Source: Kineococcus sp. NBC_00420
Lineage (GTDB): Bacteria > Actinomycetota > Actinomycetes > Actinomycetales > Kineococcaceae
NCBI RefSeq assembly: GCF_036021035.1
Contig: NZ_CP107930.1
Span: 1,612,001 to 1,676,000, forward strand
Direction of reading: 5' to 3'
DNA length: 64,000 nucleotides
The position numbers and the translations under genes were made by a program. Every line of letters begins with the position of its first letter. Positions within the stretch are counted from its first letter, which is position 1. The notes below the pieces were generated by a model. That model saw only the letters and a program-made list of their open reading frames with translations, was not told the DNA's origin and ran no database searches. Positions 8,443-17,272 of this stretch are shown here, one piece after another.

Positions 8443-9038
8443 AGCTGGGGCCCGGCGCGTTCATCGCGGTCACCGGGGCCAGCGGGGTGGGCAAGGACGC
8501 GGTCCTCGCCGCCGCCCGCGCGGTCGCCGGCGACGACGCGCACTTCCCGACCCGGGTGATCACGCGGCGCCCGGGGGGCGGTGAGGAGTCCACGCCGGTG
8601 GACGAGGCCGAGTTCCGGCGTGCCCGGGAGGCCGGGGCCTTCGCCGTCTGGTGGCAGGCGCACGGGTTGTCCTACGCGATCCCCGTCTCGGCCGACGCGG
8701 CCGTCCTCGAGGGCCGGGTCGTCGTGGCGAACGTGTCCCGTGGCGCGCTGGACGCGCTCGAGGAGCGGTACGCGCGCCTCGTCGTGGTGGGCGTCACCGT
8801 GTCCGACGCCGTGCGAGCGCAACGGTTGCGGGCCCGCGGACGGGAGGACGGCGAGGCCGTCGACCGGCGGTTGTCCCGGCCCGACCCCGCGCCCGGCCGG
8901 GTCCCCGACCAGATGATCCGCAACGACGGCACGATCGGCGAGGGGGGCGCGCAGTTGCTGCGCGTCATCTCGTCCGTCCAGCGGGGTTCGACCGCGAGGG
9001 CGCGCCTTCGACCGACGGTTCCGGGGGGACGTCCGTGA
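8439..9038 (+). CDS. phnN: Ribose 1,5-bisphosphokinase PhnN
   Basis: This 199-residue guanylate-kinase-like protein has the P-loop variant GASGVGKDAVL at about residue 13 and the PhnN segments HFPTRVITRRP, FAVWWQAHGLSYAIP and VVANVSRGALDALEERYARL. It phosphorylates ribose 1,5-bisphosphate to PRPP, returning the sugar to nucleotide metabolism. GTG start lies in the phnM stop codon. The C-terminal 15 residues (RGSTARARLRPTVPGGRP) extend beyond the usual end and are low complexity. Confidence 0.9.
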   Translation: MKLGPGAFIAVTGASGVGKDAVLAAARAVAGDDAHFPTRVITRRPGGGEESTPVDEAEFRRAREAGAFAVWWQAHGLSYAIPVSADAAVLEGRVVVANVSRGALDALEERYARLVVVGVTVSDAVRAQRLRARGREDGEAVDRRLSRPDPAPGRVPDQMIRNDGTIGEGGAQLLRVISSVQRGSTARARLRPTVPGGRP

Positions 9039-9919
9039 ACCCGAGCGTCGCCGTCGTGGGCCCGGGCGCGATCGGCACGACCGTCGCGGCCGCGTTGCAC
9101 GAGGTCGGTCGCACCCCGGTGCTGTGCGGCCGCACGGCCCGCGAGCAGCTGGAACTGCGCGACGACGCCGGCTCCGTCGTCGTCCCGGGGCCGGTGCTCA
9201 CCGACCCCGCGCGCGTGGCGGGTCGCGTGGACCTCGTCCTGCTCGCGGTGAAGACCACCCACGTCGAGGCGAGCGCAGCGTGGCTGGCGGCGTTGTGCCG
9301 CCCGGACACCGTGGTGTGCGTCCTGCAGAACGGAGTCGAGCAGGTGTCGAGCGTCGCCCCGCACGTCCCGGGCGGGCCGGTGCTCCCCGCCGTCGTCTGG
9401 TTCCCCGCGCAGACGCAGCCCGACGGTTCCGTGTGGTTGCGCGCCCGACCCCGCGTCACCGTTCCCGACGTGCCGGCCGCCCGGGTGGTCCTCGACGCGT
9501 TGCGCGACAGCCGGTGCACGGCGGAGCCGGCCGCCGACTTCACGACCCTCGCCTGGCGCAAACTGCTGCAGAACTCCGTCGCCGGGTTGATGGCGCTCAC
9601 CGGCCGGCGCGCAGGGATGTTCCGCCGCGACGACGTGGGCGGATTGGCCCTCGCCTACCTGGCCGAGTCCCTCGCGGTGGCCCGGGCCGAGGGCGCACTC
9701 CTGGGCGAGGACGTCGCGCAGGAGGTCCTCGACTCCTTCCGCGCCCACCCCGCCGACCTGGGAACCTCGATCCTCGCCGACCGGGACGCCGGACGGCCGC
9801 TGGAGTGGGACGTCCGCAACGGTGTCATCCAGCGCCGTGGCCGGTCGCACGGGATCAGAACACCGGTCAGCGACGTCGTGGTGGCCCTGCTGGCGGCCGC
9901 CAGCGACGGGCCCGGCTGA
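9035..9919 (+). CDS. Ketopantoate reductase-like NAD(P)-dependent oxidoreductase
   Basis: This 294-residue protein of the PanE/ApbA fold has an N-terminal dinucleotide site VGPGAIGTTVAAALHEVG, the conserved LLAVKTTHVEA and CVLQNGVEQ stretches, and the C-terminal helical domain containing AWRKLLQNSVAGLMALTGRR, which includes the family's catalytic lysine region. Its GTG start overlaps the phnN stop, so it is the last gene of the phn operon. True PanE makes pantoate for coenzyme A; many PanE relatives act on other 2-keto or hydroxymethyl compounds. Operon placement suggests work on a phosphonate side group or its cleavage product, but nothing proves that. No terminator is evident after it; a short near-duplication (GCTGATCC...GCTGTCGCG) follows. 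Confidence 0.75.
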   Translation: MNPSVAVVGPGAIGTTVAAALHEVGRTPVLCGRTAREQLELRDDAGSVVVPGPVLTDPARVAGRVDLVLLAVKTTHVEASAAWLAALCRPDTVVCVLQNGVEQVSSVAPHVPGGPVLPAVVWFPAQTQPDGSVWLRARPRVTVPDVPAARVVLDALRDSRCTAEPAADFTTLAWRKLLQNSVAGLMALTGRRAGMFRRDDVGGLALAYLAESLAVARAEGALLGEDVAQEVLDSFRAHPADLGTSILADRDAGRPLEWDVRNGVIQRRGRSHGIRTPVSDVVVALLAAASDGPG

Positions 9920-9959
9920 TCCCGCGCTGTCGCGGCTGATCCACGCTGTCGCGTCGGGG

Positions 9960-11576
9960 TCAGTAGCGGAAGACGCTGACCAGACCCTCCAGTTCCCGTG
10001 CCGTGTCGGCCACGTCGTTCGCGGTCCTGGCGGTGTCGCCGGCGCTGCGGGTCGCCTCGGCGGCAGACGCCGCCATCCCGGAGACGTTCGCGGCGATCTC
10101 CTGGGACCCGCCGGACACCTCGGTGACGTTGCGGACCATCTCCGAGGTCGTGGCCGACTGCTCCTCCACGGCCGCGGCGATGGTGGCCTGCAAGGCGTCG
10201 ATGCGGGCGATGACCTCACCGATGTCGGCGATGGCGGCCGCGGCGGCGACGGCGTCGGTCTGCGTGGCCCCGACCCGGCTGGTGATGTCCTCGGTGGCAC
10301 GGGCGGTCTGCTGGGCCAGTTCCTTGACCTCCCCGGCGACGACCGCGAAACCCTTCCCGGCGTCGCCGGCCCGGGCCGCTTCGATGGTGGCGTTGAGGGC
10401 GAGCAGGTTCGTCTGCTCGGCGATGGAGGTGATGAGCTTGACGACGTCGCCGATCTCCCGGGAGGAGGCGGACAGGCGGTCCAACGTCGCGGAGGCCTCG
10501 CTCGCGGAGGCGACCGCAGCCGCGGCCACGGAGGACGCCTCGGCGGTCGAGGCCGCGATCTCGCGGATGGCCGAACTCATCTCGTCGCCCGCGGCGGCCA
10601 CGGTGCCGATGTTGGCCGAGATCTCCTCCGTCGCAGCGGAGACGACCTGGGACTGGTCAGCCGACTGCTCCGCGCCCACGGAGAGCTGGGTGGACACCTG
10701 CGTCAGCTGCCCGGCGTAGGCGGCCAGCTGACCGGCGCTACCGGTGATCTGCTGCATGGCGCCGCGGAAACGGAGCGTGGAGTGGTCGAGGGCGCGGGCC
10801 ATGGTCCCGATCTCGTCGCGGCTGGACAGGTCGACCGTGGCCCCGAGGTCGCCGTCCGCGACCCGCGAGAGGACGTCGGTGACACGGGTCAGCGGGGAGA
10901 CGATGCTGCGACGGACGACGAGGGCGGCCCCGACCGCGACGGCCAGGCTGACCAGCAGCAGCGTCAGGACGACGAGCTGGCCGTGACGCACCGTGGCGGC
11001 GAAGTCCTGCCCGGCGGCGAGAGCGGTACCGGCGCGCTCCGTCTCCTTGCTCAGCGCTGCCTCGTAGGCCTTCCGCGCGTCACGGTTGACCCCGAACGAG
11101 GCGGTGACCGCCGCGTCCCGGTCGGTGCCGGCGAGGGTGTACTCCGCGCTCAGGGCCTCGAACCAGGCGTCGACGTCCTTCTGGATGGTGTCGACGGTCG
11201 CTCGCTGCGCCGCACTGTCGGCTGCTGCGCGCGACGTGGCCATCGCGGTGTCGAAACCCTTCTGGCGTCCCAGGCTCTCGTCGACGTACTTCTGCTCGGC
11301 GGTGATGAAGAAACCCCGCTCGTCGGTGGCCGCCGACTTCGCCGCCAGGGCGGCCTGCTGCAGACCGGTGATGTAGGGGACGGCGCGGCCCACCTCGCGC
11401 TGGCGTTGCGTCTGCAGGCTCTGCATCACCGACAGGCTGACGAGACCGACGACCAGGGCCGCGACGGCGACCAGGGCGGTAGCCGCCAGCAGCCGGGTCC
11501 CCACGCGACGGTTGGCGAGCCAGCCGCCCGCTGCACCGACACCCGCTCGATCCGAACGCACCTGCTGCTGACCCAT
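9960..11576 (-). CDS. Methyl-accepting chemotaxis protein
   Basis: This 538-residue transmembrane chemoreceptor has a TM helix at about 28-50, a periplasmic four-helix-type sensor region to about 200, a second TM at about 208-230, a HAMP domain ([20 protein letters not shown]) and a long coiled-coil signalling domain. The hairpin tip is intact ([20 protein letters not shown], then [15 protein letters not shown]). There is no C-terminal CheR-binding pentapeptide; the protein ends LVSVFRY. The ligand is unknown. ATG start at 11576, with GGAGGG upstream. No che genes are nearby, so it reports to an array encoded elsewhere. It is convergent with the phn operon. Confidence 0.92.
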   Translation of the reverse strand: MGQQQVRSDRAGVGAAGGWLANRRVGTRLLAATALVAVAALVVGLVSLSVMQSLQTQRQREVGRAVPYITGLQQAALAAKSAATDERGFFITAEQKYVDESLGRQKGFDTAMATSRAAADSAAQRATVDTIQKDVDAWFEALSAEYTLAGTDRDAAVTASFGVNRDARKAYEAALSKETERAGTALAAGQDFAATVRHGQLVVLTLLLVSLAVAVGAALVVRRSIVSPLTRVTDVLSRVADGDLGATVDLSSRDEIGTMARALDHSTLRFRGAMQQITGSAGQLAAYAGQLTQVSTQLSVGAEQSADQSQVVSAATEEISANIGTVAAAGDEMSSAIREIAASTAEASSVAAAAVASASEASATLDRLSASSREIGDVVKLITSIAEQTNLLALNATIEAARAGDAGKGFAVVAGEVKELAQQTARATEDITSRVGATQTDAVAAAAAIADIGEVIARIDALQATIAAAVEEQSATTSEMVRNVTEVSGGSQEIAANVSGMAASAAEATRSAGDTARTANDVADTARELEGLVSVFRY

Positions 11577-12308
11577 GTTCTCGTTGCCACCCTCCGAACG
11601 CCGACCGGTTCAGCGTTGCACCACTGCACATCGACGACGATCCGGGCCGCGCGAGCCGCCGGGACGGAGTTCACGACGTGTTCACCTCCACGGGGCGCGA
11701 ACCGTCTCGAGTCCTCCACCCCGCTCCGCGGTGACCTTCCGTCCTCCCTTCGCGCAGTTCGTGACACCCGATGGGCCGGGAGGGTGATCCTGGAGCCGGG
11801 TCCCGGGAACGGGAACCGGCCGGGGTCCGGAGCCGCTGCACCGGCGACAGCGTGTCGAGCAGCGGGCCGCCCACCGCGTGCGCCCGACCGTGCCGAACCG
11901 AGGAAGAACACCTGTGCGGACCGCCCTCTGCTGCGTCGCCCTGGTCGTCACGGCGGTCTACGCCGCGATCCGCACGGGTGGACGCAGCACGTCAGCTGGA
12001 GGCGGTCTCCCGCCCCTCCAGCAGGACGGTCTGAACCGGAGAAACCCACCGCCCGGGTGGAGGCACACCTCCCGGACCGTTCCTCGTTCCGCTCTGAGTT
12101 GCGGACGCGCCGGGGAAGGCAACGATGGGCATCGGCAAGACCGGCGAGGAGATCGACCCCGCACAGCACCGATCACGTTCCGACGCTGAAGACGCTGATG
12201 AAGACGCTGAGGTCGATCACCTCGACGCCGGGTCCAGACCGAGGGCTCACGCACTGCTCCACGACCCGGGGCGGACGTCTCGGGAAAACGGCCCGGAAGG
12301 AAACACCC
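11577..12308. other. 732-base region without a convincing gene
   Basis: This stretch separates the divergent chemoreceptor and PRC-barrel genes and presumably holds both promoters. Open frames here have arginine/proline-rich shadow composition and no ribosome binding sites. A short GACGCTGAA-type repeat occurs three times at 12182-12211, and a small hairpin (CCACC-GCCCG-GGTGG) at about 12044-12060. I recognise no RNA family or promoter with confidence. Confidence 0.5.
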
Positions 12309-13217
12309 ATGAACCGCGACTACACCCCCGACACCCTGTTCGACGCCACCGTCACCGGTAGCGACGGGGACAAGATCGGCAAGGTCGACGAGGTCTACCT
12401 CGACAACCGCAGCGGCGACCCGGAGTGGATCTCCGTGAAGACCGGGCTCTTCGGCTCGAACGTCTCCCTGCTGCCGCTCGCCCAGGCCACCGTGTCCGGT
12501 GACACCGTCACCGTCCCCTTCGACAAGACCATGGTGAAGAACGCCCCCCACCACGACCCGGGTGCGGAACTCAGCGAGGCCGACGAGGCCGACCTCTACC
12601 GCTACTACGGGATGGACGAAACCCACGGGTCCGTCGGCGACACCTCGGACGCGAACACCCGCACGGGTGAGCACGCGACGGGTGAGCACACCTCGACCGA
12701 CCGGGAGAACACCCTCGGGACCGCCGGGCAGACGACGGGCCGCACCGCGGGGACGACCCAGGAGTTCACCGAGGGCTCGGGCCGCGGGCACGACACGTCC
12801 GGCCCCGACACCGACAACGCGATGACCCGCTCCAAGGAAGAACTCCGCGTCGGCACCGAGACCCGCGAGGCGGGCCGGGCACGCCTGCGCAAGTACATCA
12901 CCACCGAGAACGTCTCCCGCACCGTGCCGGTCTCGCACGAAGAGGTCGTCGTCACCCGGGAACCCATCACCGAGACGAACCGCGGCGCGGCTCTCTCCGG
13001 TGGCGACCTCACCGAGGAGGAGCACGAAGTCGTCCTCACCGAGGAGCGCGCCGTCGTCGAGAAGGACGTCGTCCCCGTCGAGCGCGTCCAGGTCGGCACC
13101 AAGACCGTCGAGAGCACCGAGACCGTCCAGGCGGAGGTGCGCGAGGAGCGGATCGACCTCGACGCCGACAGCACCGTCAAGACCGGCACCACGGGGAAGC
13201 ACGACCCCCGCGACTGA
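12309..13217 (+). CDS. PRC-barrel and DUF2382 (YsnF/AvaK) stress protein
   Basis: This 302-residue protein has an N-terminal PRC-barrel domain (about 5-80; LFDATVTGSDGDKIGKVDEV, VKTGLFGSNVSLLPL) and a C-terminal DUF2382 domain (about 190-295; LRKYITTENVSRTVPVSHEE, VVLTEERAVVEKDVVPVERV). The linker is a glycine/threonine-rich, low-complexity stretch with repeated RTGEHATGEH/TTGRTAGTT. ATG at 12309 with GGAAGGA upstream. Such proteins are often stress or desiccation induced in actinobacteria; the biochemical role is not known. It is followed by a second, single-domain DUF2382 gene, 40 bases downstream, probably in the same operon. Confidence 0.85.
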   Translation: MNRDYTPDTLFDATVTGSDGDKIGKVDEVYLDNRSGDPEWISVKTGLFGSNVSLLPLAQATVSGDTVTVPFDKTMVKNAPHHDPGAELSEADEADLYRYYGMDETHGSVGDTSDANTRTGEHATGEHTSTDRENTLGTAGQTTGRTAGTTQEFTEGSGRGHDTSGPDTDNAMTRSKEELRVGTETREAGRARLRKYITTENVSRTVPVSHEEVVVTREPITETNRGAALSGGDLTEEEHEVVLTEERAVVEKDVVPVERVQVGTKTVESTETVQAEVREERIDLDADSTVKTGTTGKHDPRD

Positions 13218-13257
13218 CCCGTACCGCCTCGCACCGACCTCGACGTCAGGACACACG

Positions 13258-13683
13258 ATGGAGAACCCGAACTCGGCCCAGGAGGGTTTCCTCCCCGGAA
13301 ACTCCTCCGCCGCAGCTGATGTCGGCGCCGAGGTCGGTGCGGAAGTGGTGCTGCACCAGGAACGACTGAGCATCACCACCCGACGGGTCCCGGTCGAGAG
13401 GGTGCGTTTCACGAAACGGATCGTCACGACCACGCGAACCATCCAGGTCCCCGTCCGGGTGGAGCAACTCGTGGTCACCCACGAGCCCCTGTCGGACGAG
13501 TTCCCCGTCACGGGCGGCGAGTTCCCCCCGGAACTCGTCATCGTCCTGCACGAGGAAGTTCCCGAGGTCACCCTCCGGGTCGTCCCCGTCGAACGGGTCT
13601 CGGTGGCGGTCAGGACCGTGACCCGGGACGAGGTGGTCGTGGCGGAACTCGCCACCGAGGTGGTCGACGTCACCCGTACGTGA
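13258..13683 (+). CDS. DUF2382 domain protein
   Basis: This 141-residue protein consists of one DUF2382 domain, seen as two half-repeats: VVLHQERLSITTRRVPVERV with VRFTKRIVTTTRTIQVPVRV, then VIVLHEEVPEVTLRVVPVER with VRTVTRDEVVVAELATEVVD. It resembles the C-terminal half of the preceding gene, so the pair probably arose by duplication with loss of the PRC barrel. ATG at 13258. Function unknown; general stress co-expression is inferred from the family. Confidence 0.8.
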   Translation: MENPNSAQEGFLPGNSSAAADVGAEVGAEVVLHQERLSITTRRVPVERVRFTKRIVTTTRTIQVPVRVEQLVVTHEPLSDEFPVTGGEFPPELVIVLHEEVPEVTLRVVPVERVSVAVRTVTRDEVVVAELATEVVDVTRT

Positions 13684-14072
13684 CGCGCTCGCCGGCACAG
13701 CACGCTGAAGAACACCGGCGCCCCGGACGACACCGCCTGCGAGCACGTGCGCCCTCGCCACCTGGGGCACCTCACGACCCGCGTTCAACTCCGAACTCCT
13801 GGCTCAGGACGTCGACCGGCTCGTGCACCGCCTCACCACCGCGTGGTCCGGACCGGACGCGGTGTGGGCGACGTCGACCACCCGGTACCCCGGCCTCGTC
13901 GCCCACGCCCTGGCCTCCGACGCCTCGGAGTTCGCGTCGAGCACCGGGTGCGTCGGGGGCCGGGGGGTCCGCACGGTGGACGGTGACCCCGACCTCGGGC
14001 CGGTCGACTGACCCCCCGCAGACCCCACCCAGACCCCACGGCGGAGCACGCCGCGCCGCCGCCGGACGGCGG
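13684..14072. other. 389-base region, at most one doubtful short frame
   Basis: Between the DUF2382 gene and the convergent acidic-protein gene. A GTG at 13823 opens a 62-codon frame ending at 14011 with a plausible composition (TTAWSGPDAVWATSTTRYPG), and the same frame stays open about 75 bases upstream without a start. It has no ribosome binding site and I do not recognise it, so I leave it uncalled. Confidence 0.4.
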
Positions 14073-15242
14073 TCAGGCCTCGGTCACGCCGTCCGCGTCC
14101 TCCAGGTCGTCCGCGTCGTCCGCGTCGTCCGCTTCGTCCGCTTCGTCTTCGTCGGGCCCGAAGAACCCGTCGACGACGTCGAGCACCGCACCGGCCAGAC
14201 CGGGGCGGGCCGTCCACGGCTCCACCGACGACAGCACCCCGAGGTCGACGATCCGCCCGACGAGCGCCGACGTCGTCTCGAACTCGTCCTCGTCACCGTT
14301 CTCGGTGAGCAGCTCCCGCAGCCGGCCCGAGGTCATCGGGTCCAGCACGGAGGCGGTCACGGCGGAGAGCGCACCGACGATCGCGGCCGGCGACTCCGAC
14401 GCGGCCAGGGTCCCGCTGACGGCCGAGGCCAGGATCGTCGTCGCCACGTCGCAGCGGTGGTCGACGTCGTCCAGCGCCGGCACGGTGGTCTTCCCGTCCA
14501 CCACGACGACGACCTCGTGGGTCAGCAGCTCGGCCCACTCCACCAGGGGGTCGAGGGCGGGCGCGAAGGGTTCGAGGTGGCGGCGGAGGACGTCGATCGC
14601 CGGACTCGCCTCGGGCTCGCCCGCCTCGACGCCGAGGGCCAGTTCGCCGAGGGCGGCGAGTCCGGCCGCCACGACCGGGAGTGAGGAGAGGTCCTCCAGC
14701 CGGGTCGCCGTGGGGACGGCGAGCTCCGCGGCCTGCAGGGCGTCGAGGACGGTGCCCCGCCCGGAGGTGGTGCCCGCGACACCCCCGGAGGCGACGTCGA
14801 GGCAGTCGGCGAGCTCCTCGGGCTCACCGGCCCACTCCTCCGTCTCCCCGAGGAACATCAGGTAGGACGTCCACGCGACGCGGCTCTCGTCCACGAGTTC
14901 CTGGGCGTCGAGCTCGTTGTGCTCGGCCACCGCGGGGACGATCTCGGTGAAGAGTTCCTGCAGCTCCTCGGGGTGGAACCGGCGCGCGGCGGCCGGGGTC
15001 AGGTCGAGCTCCAGGGACAGGACCAGCCAGCCCAGGGACTCCATGAGCCTCGCCTCGAGGTCACCGACCTCCAGGGGTGCTTCGCCGGCCTCGGCGTCGT
15101 CGAGGAGCTCGGCTTCCAGGAAGCGCCGGAACGGCACCTGCAGGTCGCCGAGGACCTTGCCACCGGCCCGCAACGGGGACATCTGGGTGCCGGTGACGGC
15201 CCGCTGCGCGGGGTGGCCGTGGGACTTCTTCTTCTTCGGCAC
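14073..15242 (-). CDS. Unrecognised protein with acidic repeat tail
   Basis: This 389-residue, mostly helical, acidic protein starts at the GTG at 15242 (VPKKKKSHGHPAQRAVTG), a basic head unlike the rest. The middle is rich in leucine, alanine and glutamate (LDLTPAAARRFHPEELQELF, EHNELDAQELVDESRVAWTS) and contains no transmembrane helix or signal peptide. The C-terminus is a run of Asp/Glu/Ala repeats made by 9-base DNA units (14109-14153). I do not recognise a family. A basic N-terminus plus acidic tail could bind nucleic acid or protein partners, but that is a guess. An upstream start is unlikely because it would run into the GNAT gene. Confidence 0.7.
   Translation of the reverse strand: MPKKKKSHGHPAQRAVTGTQMSPLRAGGKVLGDLQVPFRRFLEAELLDDAEAGEAPLEVGDLEARLMESLGWLVLSLELDLTPAAARRFHPEELQELFTEIVPAVAEHNELDAQELVDESRVAWTSYLMFLGETEEWAGEPEELADCLDVASGGVAGTTSGRGTVLDALQAAELAVPTATRLEDLSSLPVVAAGLAALGELALGVEAGEPEASPAIDVLRRHLEPFAPALDPLVEWAELLTHEVVVVVDGKTTVPALDDVDHRCDVATTILASAVSGTLAASESPAAIVGALSAVTASVLDPMTSGRLRELLTENGDEDEFETTSALVGRIVDLGVLSSVEPWTARPGLAGAVLDVVDGFFGPDEDEADEADDADDADDLEDADGVTEA
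14109..14153 (-). repeat. Five 9-base in-frame tandem units
   Basis: Units GTCCGCGTC, GTCCGCGTC, GTCCGCTTC, GTCCGCTTC and GTCTTCGTC read on the + strand. On the coding strand they encode alternating DEADEADDADD-type residues near the C-terminus of the acidic protein. The near identity suggests slippage expansion. Confidence 0.85.
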
Positions 15243-15322
15243 GGGTACCTCTGGGCCGGGGACGGTCGGAGGCCCCAGCGTAGTGGTGGCCCGCGGCGCC
15301 ACCTCCGCGACGGCGTGGCGCT

Positions 15323-16090
15323 TCAGCCGGCGGTGCGGACGTCGAGCGCCTCGACCTCGGTGAACCCCAGCCGCGCGTACACCCGGGCGGCGCGGTCGTC
15401 GTCGGGTTGCAGGTGGGCCAGTGCGGCGCCCCGGGCGAACGCGCGCCCGAGCAGCCAGGACGACAACCCCGCCGCGATCCCCCGCCGCCGGGCCGCGGGG
15501 AGGACGGCCACCCCCGCCAGCAGCACCGCCGGCCCGGCCCGGCCGTCGGAGCGCACGGTGTGGGCGCTCGCCACGGGGACCCCGTCGAGGTGGGCGATCG
15601 CGACCTCGACGCGCCCGTTCGCGAGCAGCCCGCCGAGCCACTCCCGGGCCGCCCCGGGCGGGCCGCCGAAGGCCGCGACGTCGATGGCCACGACGGCGTC
15701 CAGGTCCCCCGGCTGCCCCGCGGACGCGGTCCGCACCGAGGTCCCGGCCGGGACGCCGACCGGCCGGAAGCTCGCGGGCCACAGGCCCGCGAGGCGTTGA
15801 CGGACGATCGGTTCCCCGCCCGGCCACCCGGGCGGCCAGGGCGTCGAGGCCGGCAGCCGCCAGGCCCACGGGGTCGCGCGGGCCGCGAACCAGGCCGCGA
15901 CGGCGAGGGGGTCGGTCCGGGCGGGGTCGTCCAGGTCGGCCGCGTTGTACTGGGCGAAGTCCGTTCCGCTGCAGGCGGTCCGGGCCCCGCCGAACTCGGC
16001 GTGGGCGCCACCGGGCCGGCCGCCGGAGCTCACGGCCCAGGCGTCGGCGTGGGCGGTGTGCACGAGCGGTCCGGGGATCTCCACGGGCAC
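15323..16090 (-). CDS. GNAT-family N-acetyltransferase
   Basis: This 255-residue protein has a C-terminal GNAT domain (about 135-250). The acetyl-CoA loop is present as LLAGVAVLPAARRRGIAAGL with RRRGIAAG as the Q/RxxGxG/A motif, followed by ALAHLQPDDDRAARVYARLG with the usual LGF ending. The N-terminal half (AAWFAARATPWAWRLPAS) looks like a degenerate second GNAT-like domain, common in actinobacterial two-domain acetyltransferases. The GTG at 16090 is chosen; a GTG at 16084 is equally possible. It is divergent from the small gene at 16112, leaving only 21 bases between starts. Substrate unknown. Confidence 0.75.
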   Translation of the reverse strand: MPVEIPGPLVHTAHADAWAVSSGGRPGGAHAEFGGARTACSGTDFAQYNAADLDDPARTDPLAVAAWFAARATPWAWRLPASTPWPPGWPGGEPIVRQRLAGLWPASFRPVGVPAGTSVRTASAGQPGDLDAVVAIDVAAFGGPPGAAREWLGGLLANGRVEVAIAHLDGVPVASAHTVRSDGRAGPAVLLAGVAVLPAARRRGIAAGLSSWLLGRAFARGAALAHLQPDDDRAARVYARLGFTEVEALDVRTAG

Positions 16091-16111
16091 AGCCTGTGCG
16101 ACGCTGGCGCC

Positions 16112-16324
16112 GTGGACCAGCGCGTTTCGCAGTGGTGGGCCGAGGCCGACGCACGAACCCGGCGCGCGGTCGCCGGGATCGCCGACGGCCAGCCCCTCCC
16201 TCCGCACCTGGCGTGGTCGTTGCAGGCGGCCGGGTTGCACGCCCCCTCGATCGGACAGGGGGCCTACGCCCAGCCCCCGGAGTTCGCCGCGGCTCTCGGG
16301 GAACTGCGGGCGGAACCCGGCTGA
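16112..16324 (+). CDS. Small WW-motif protein, unknown
   Basis: This 70-residue protein (VDQRVSQWWAEADARTRRAV...) from a GTG at 16112. It aligns with the first half of the 111-residue protein at 17273-17608: both have D-x4/5-WW, then TRxA, a G-x2-L, a run of alanines and AAGL/ATGL followed by P. Two related small genes flank the epimerase gene. No domain is recognised. The start lies 21 bases from the divergent GNAT start, so the transcript may be leaderless. Confidence 0.6.
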   Translation: MDQRVSQWWAEADARTRRAVAGIADGQPLPPHLAWSLQAAGLHAPSIGQGAYAQPPEFAAALGELRAEPG

Positions 16325-16360
16325 TCGCCCCCACCTGCCCGTGGTGGTGGTGCAGCGCGG

Positions 16361-17221
16361 TCACGCGGTCCGTGGTCGTTCGGCGGCGGTGATCACCGGG
16401 TCGTCGTCGGCGGCGTCCCAGCCGAGCTCGCGGGCGGCGACGTCGGTGGCGTAGAAGGACGAGTTCCCCGTCGGGGCGGACCGCCAGGGAACTCCCGGGT
16501 GGAACCGCGCCGCGAGTTCGGCGGTCGGGACCGGGCTGACGGTGCGGGCGCCGACGACGTTGGCCACGACGTGCCCGGGCCGGCGGCGTCCCAGCGCGCG
16601 CAGGCACGCCGCGGAGGCCGCGGCGAAGGACACCCAGCCCCAGAGGTCCTTGCGCCGCTCGGCCTCCCGTCCCGGGTCGTCCTGCCCGTACCGCTCGCGC
16701 AGGCCGTGGAAGCGGAGACTGGTGAGGACCGCCGCGCGACGGCGACGGGCGAAGGCGTCGGCCGCCTGCTCGCCGAGGAACTTGGAGATCGCGTAGGGGT
16801 CCTCGCTGTAGCTGGGGTGGGACTCCTCGACCGGGAACCAGTCGTAGCGGGGGGCGGCGCTGAACGCGGCGCCGGTGGCGTTGACGCTGGAGGCCAGGCA
16901 GACATGCTCCACCCCGGCGGTCTCGGCGGCCAGCAGCACCGCCAACGTGCCGCCGACGTTCAGCGAGAGGACGTCGTGCGGGTCGTGCCCGAGCGGGCTC
17001 GGCCGGGCGGCGAGGTGGACTACGCCACCCGCCCCCGCGAAGGCCTCGGCCAGGGCGACCGGGTCGGTGACGTCCACGGAGCAGGGCTCGACGCCCTCGG
17101 ACTCCGGCACGGCTCGTCCGGTGTCCAGGGCGAGGACCTCCCACCCGGCCCGGACCGCGCGCGGGACCAGCCGCGCACCCAGCGCCCCGCCGGCGCCCGT
17201 CACCACCAACCGTCTGCTCAC
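16361..17221 (-). CDS. NAD-dependent epimerase/dehydratase family protein
   Basis: This 286-residue extended-SDR protein has the Rossmann motif VTGAGGALGARLV at residue 7, the VVHLAARPSP segment, the LASSVNATG catalytic serine region and the YAISK catalytic Tyr-Lys pair (SEDPYAISKFLGEQ). It resembles uronate dehydrogenase/NAD-epimerase relatives that lack an obvious sugar-nucleotide site. Substrate unknown. ATG or GTG start at 17221; the 3' end is convergent with the small gene ending at 16324. Confidence 0.8.
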   Translation of the reverse strand: MSRRLVVTGAGGALGARLVPRAVRAGWEVLALDTGRAVPESEGVEPCSVDVTDPVALAEAFAGAGGVVHLAARPSPLGHDPHDVLSLNVGGTLAVLLAAETAGVEHVCLASSVNATGAAFSAAPRYDWFPVEESHPSYSEDPYAISKFLGEQAADAFARRRRAAVLTSLRFHGLRERYGQDDPGREAERRKDLWGWVSFAAASAACLRALGRRRPGHVVANVVGARTVSPVPTAELAARFHPGVPWRSAPTGNSSFYATDVAARELGWDAADDDPVITAAERPRTA

Positions 17222-17272
17222 CGGCCCATCCCACCGCCTCGGCGGGGGGAGCGCACCCGGGTGCGGCCGGGG

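Noticed and set aside
9920-9959. Short near-duplicated GCTGATCC/GCTGTCGCG segments after the phn operon
   Set aside because: Only a 5-bp stem is possible and no terminator is convincing; too short to call.
15407-16392. Arg/Pro-rich frames up to about 330 codons opposite the GNAT and SDR genes
   Set aside because: They are antisense shadows of recognised genes, with no ribosome binding sites and no family resemblance; such frames are common at this GC content.
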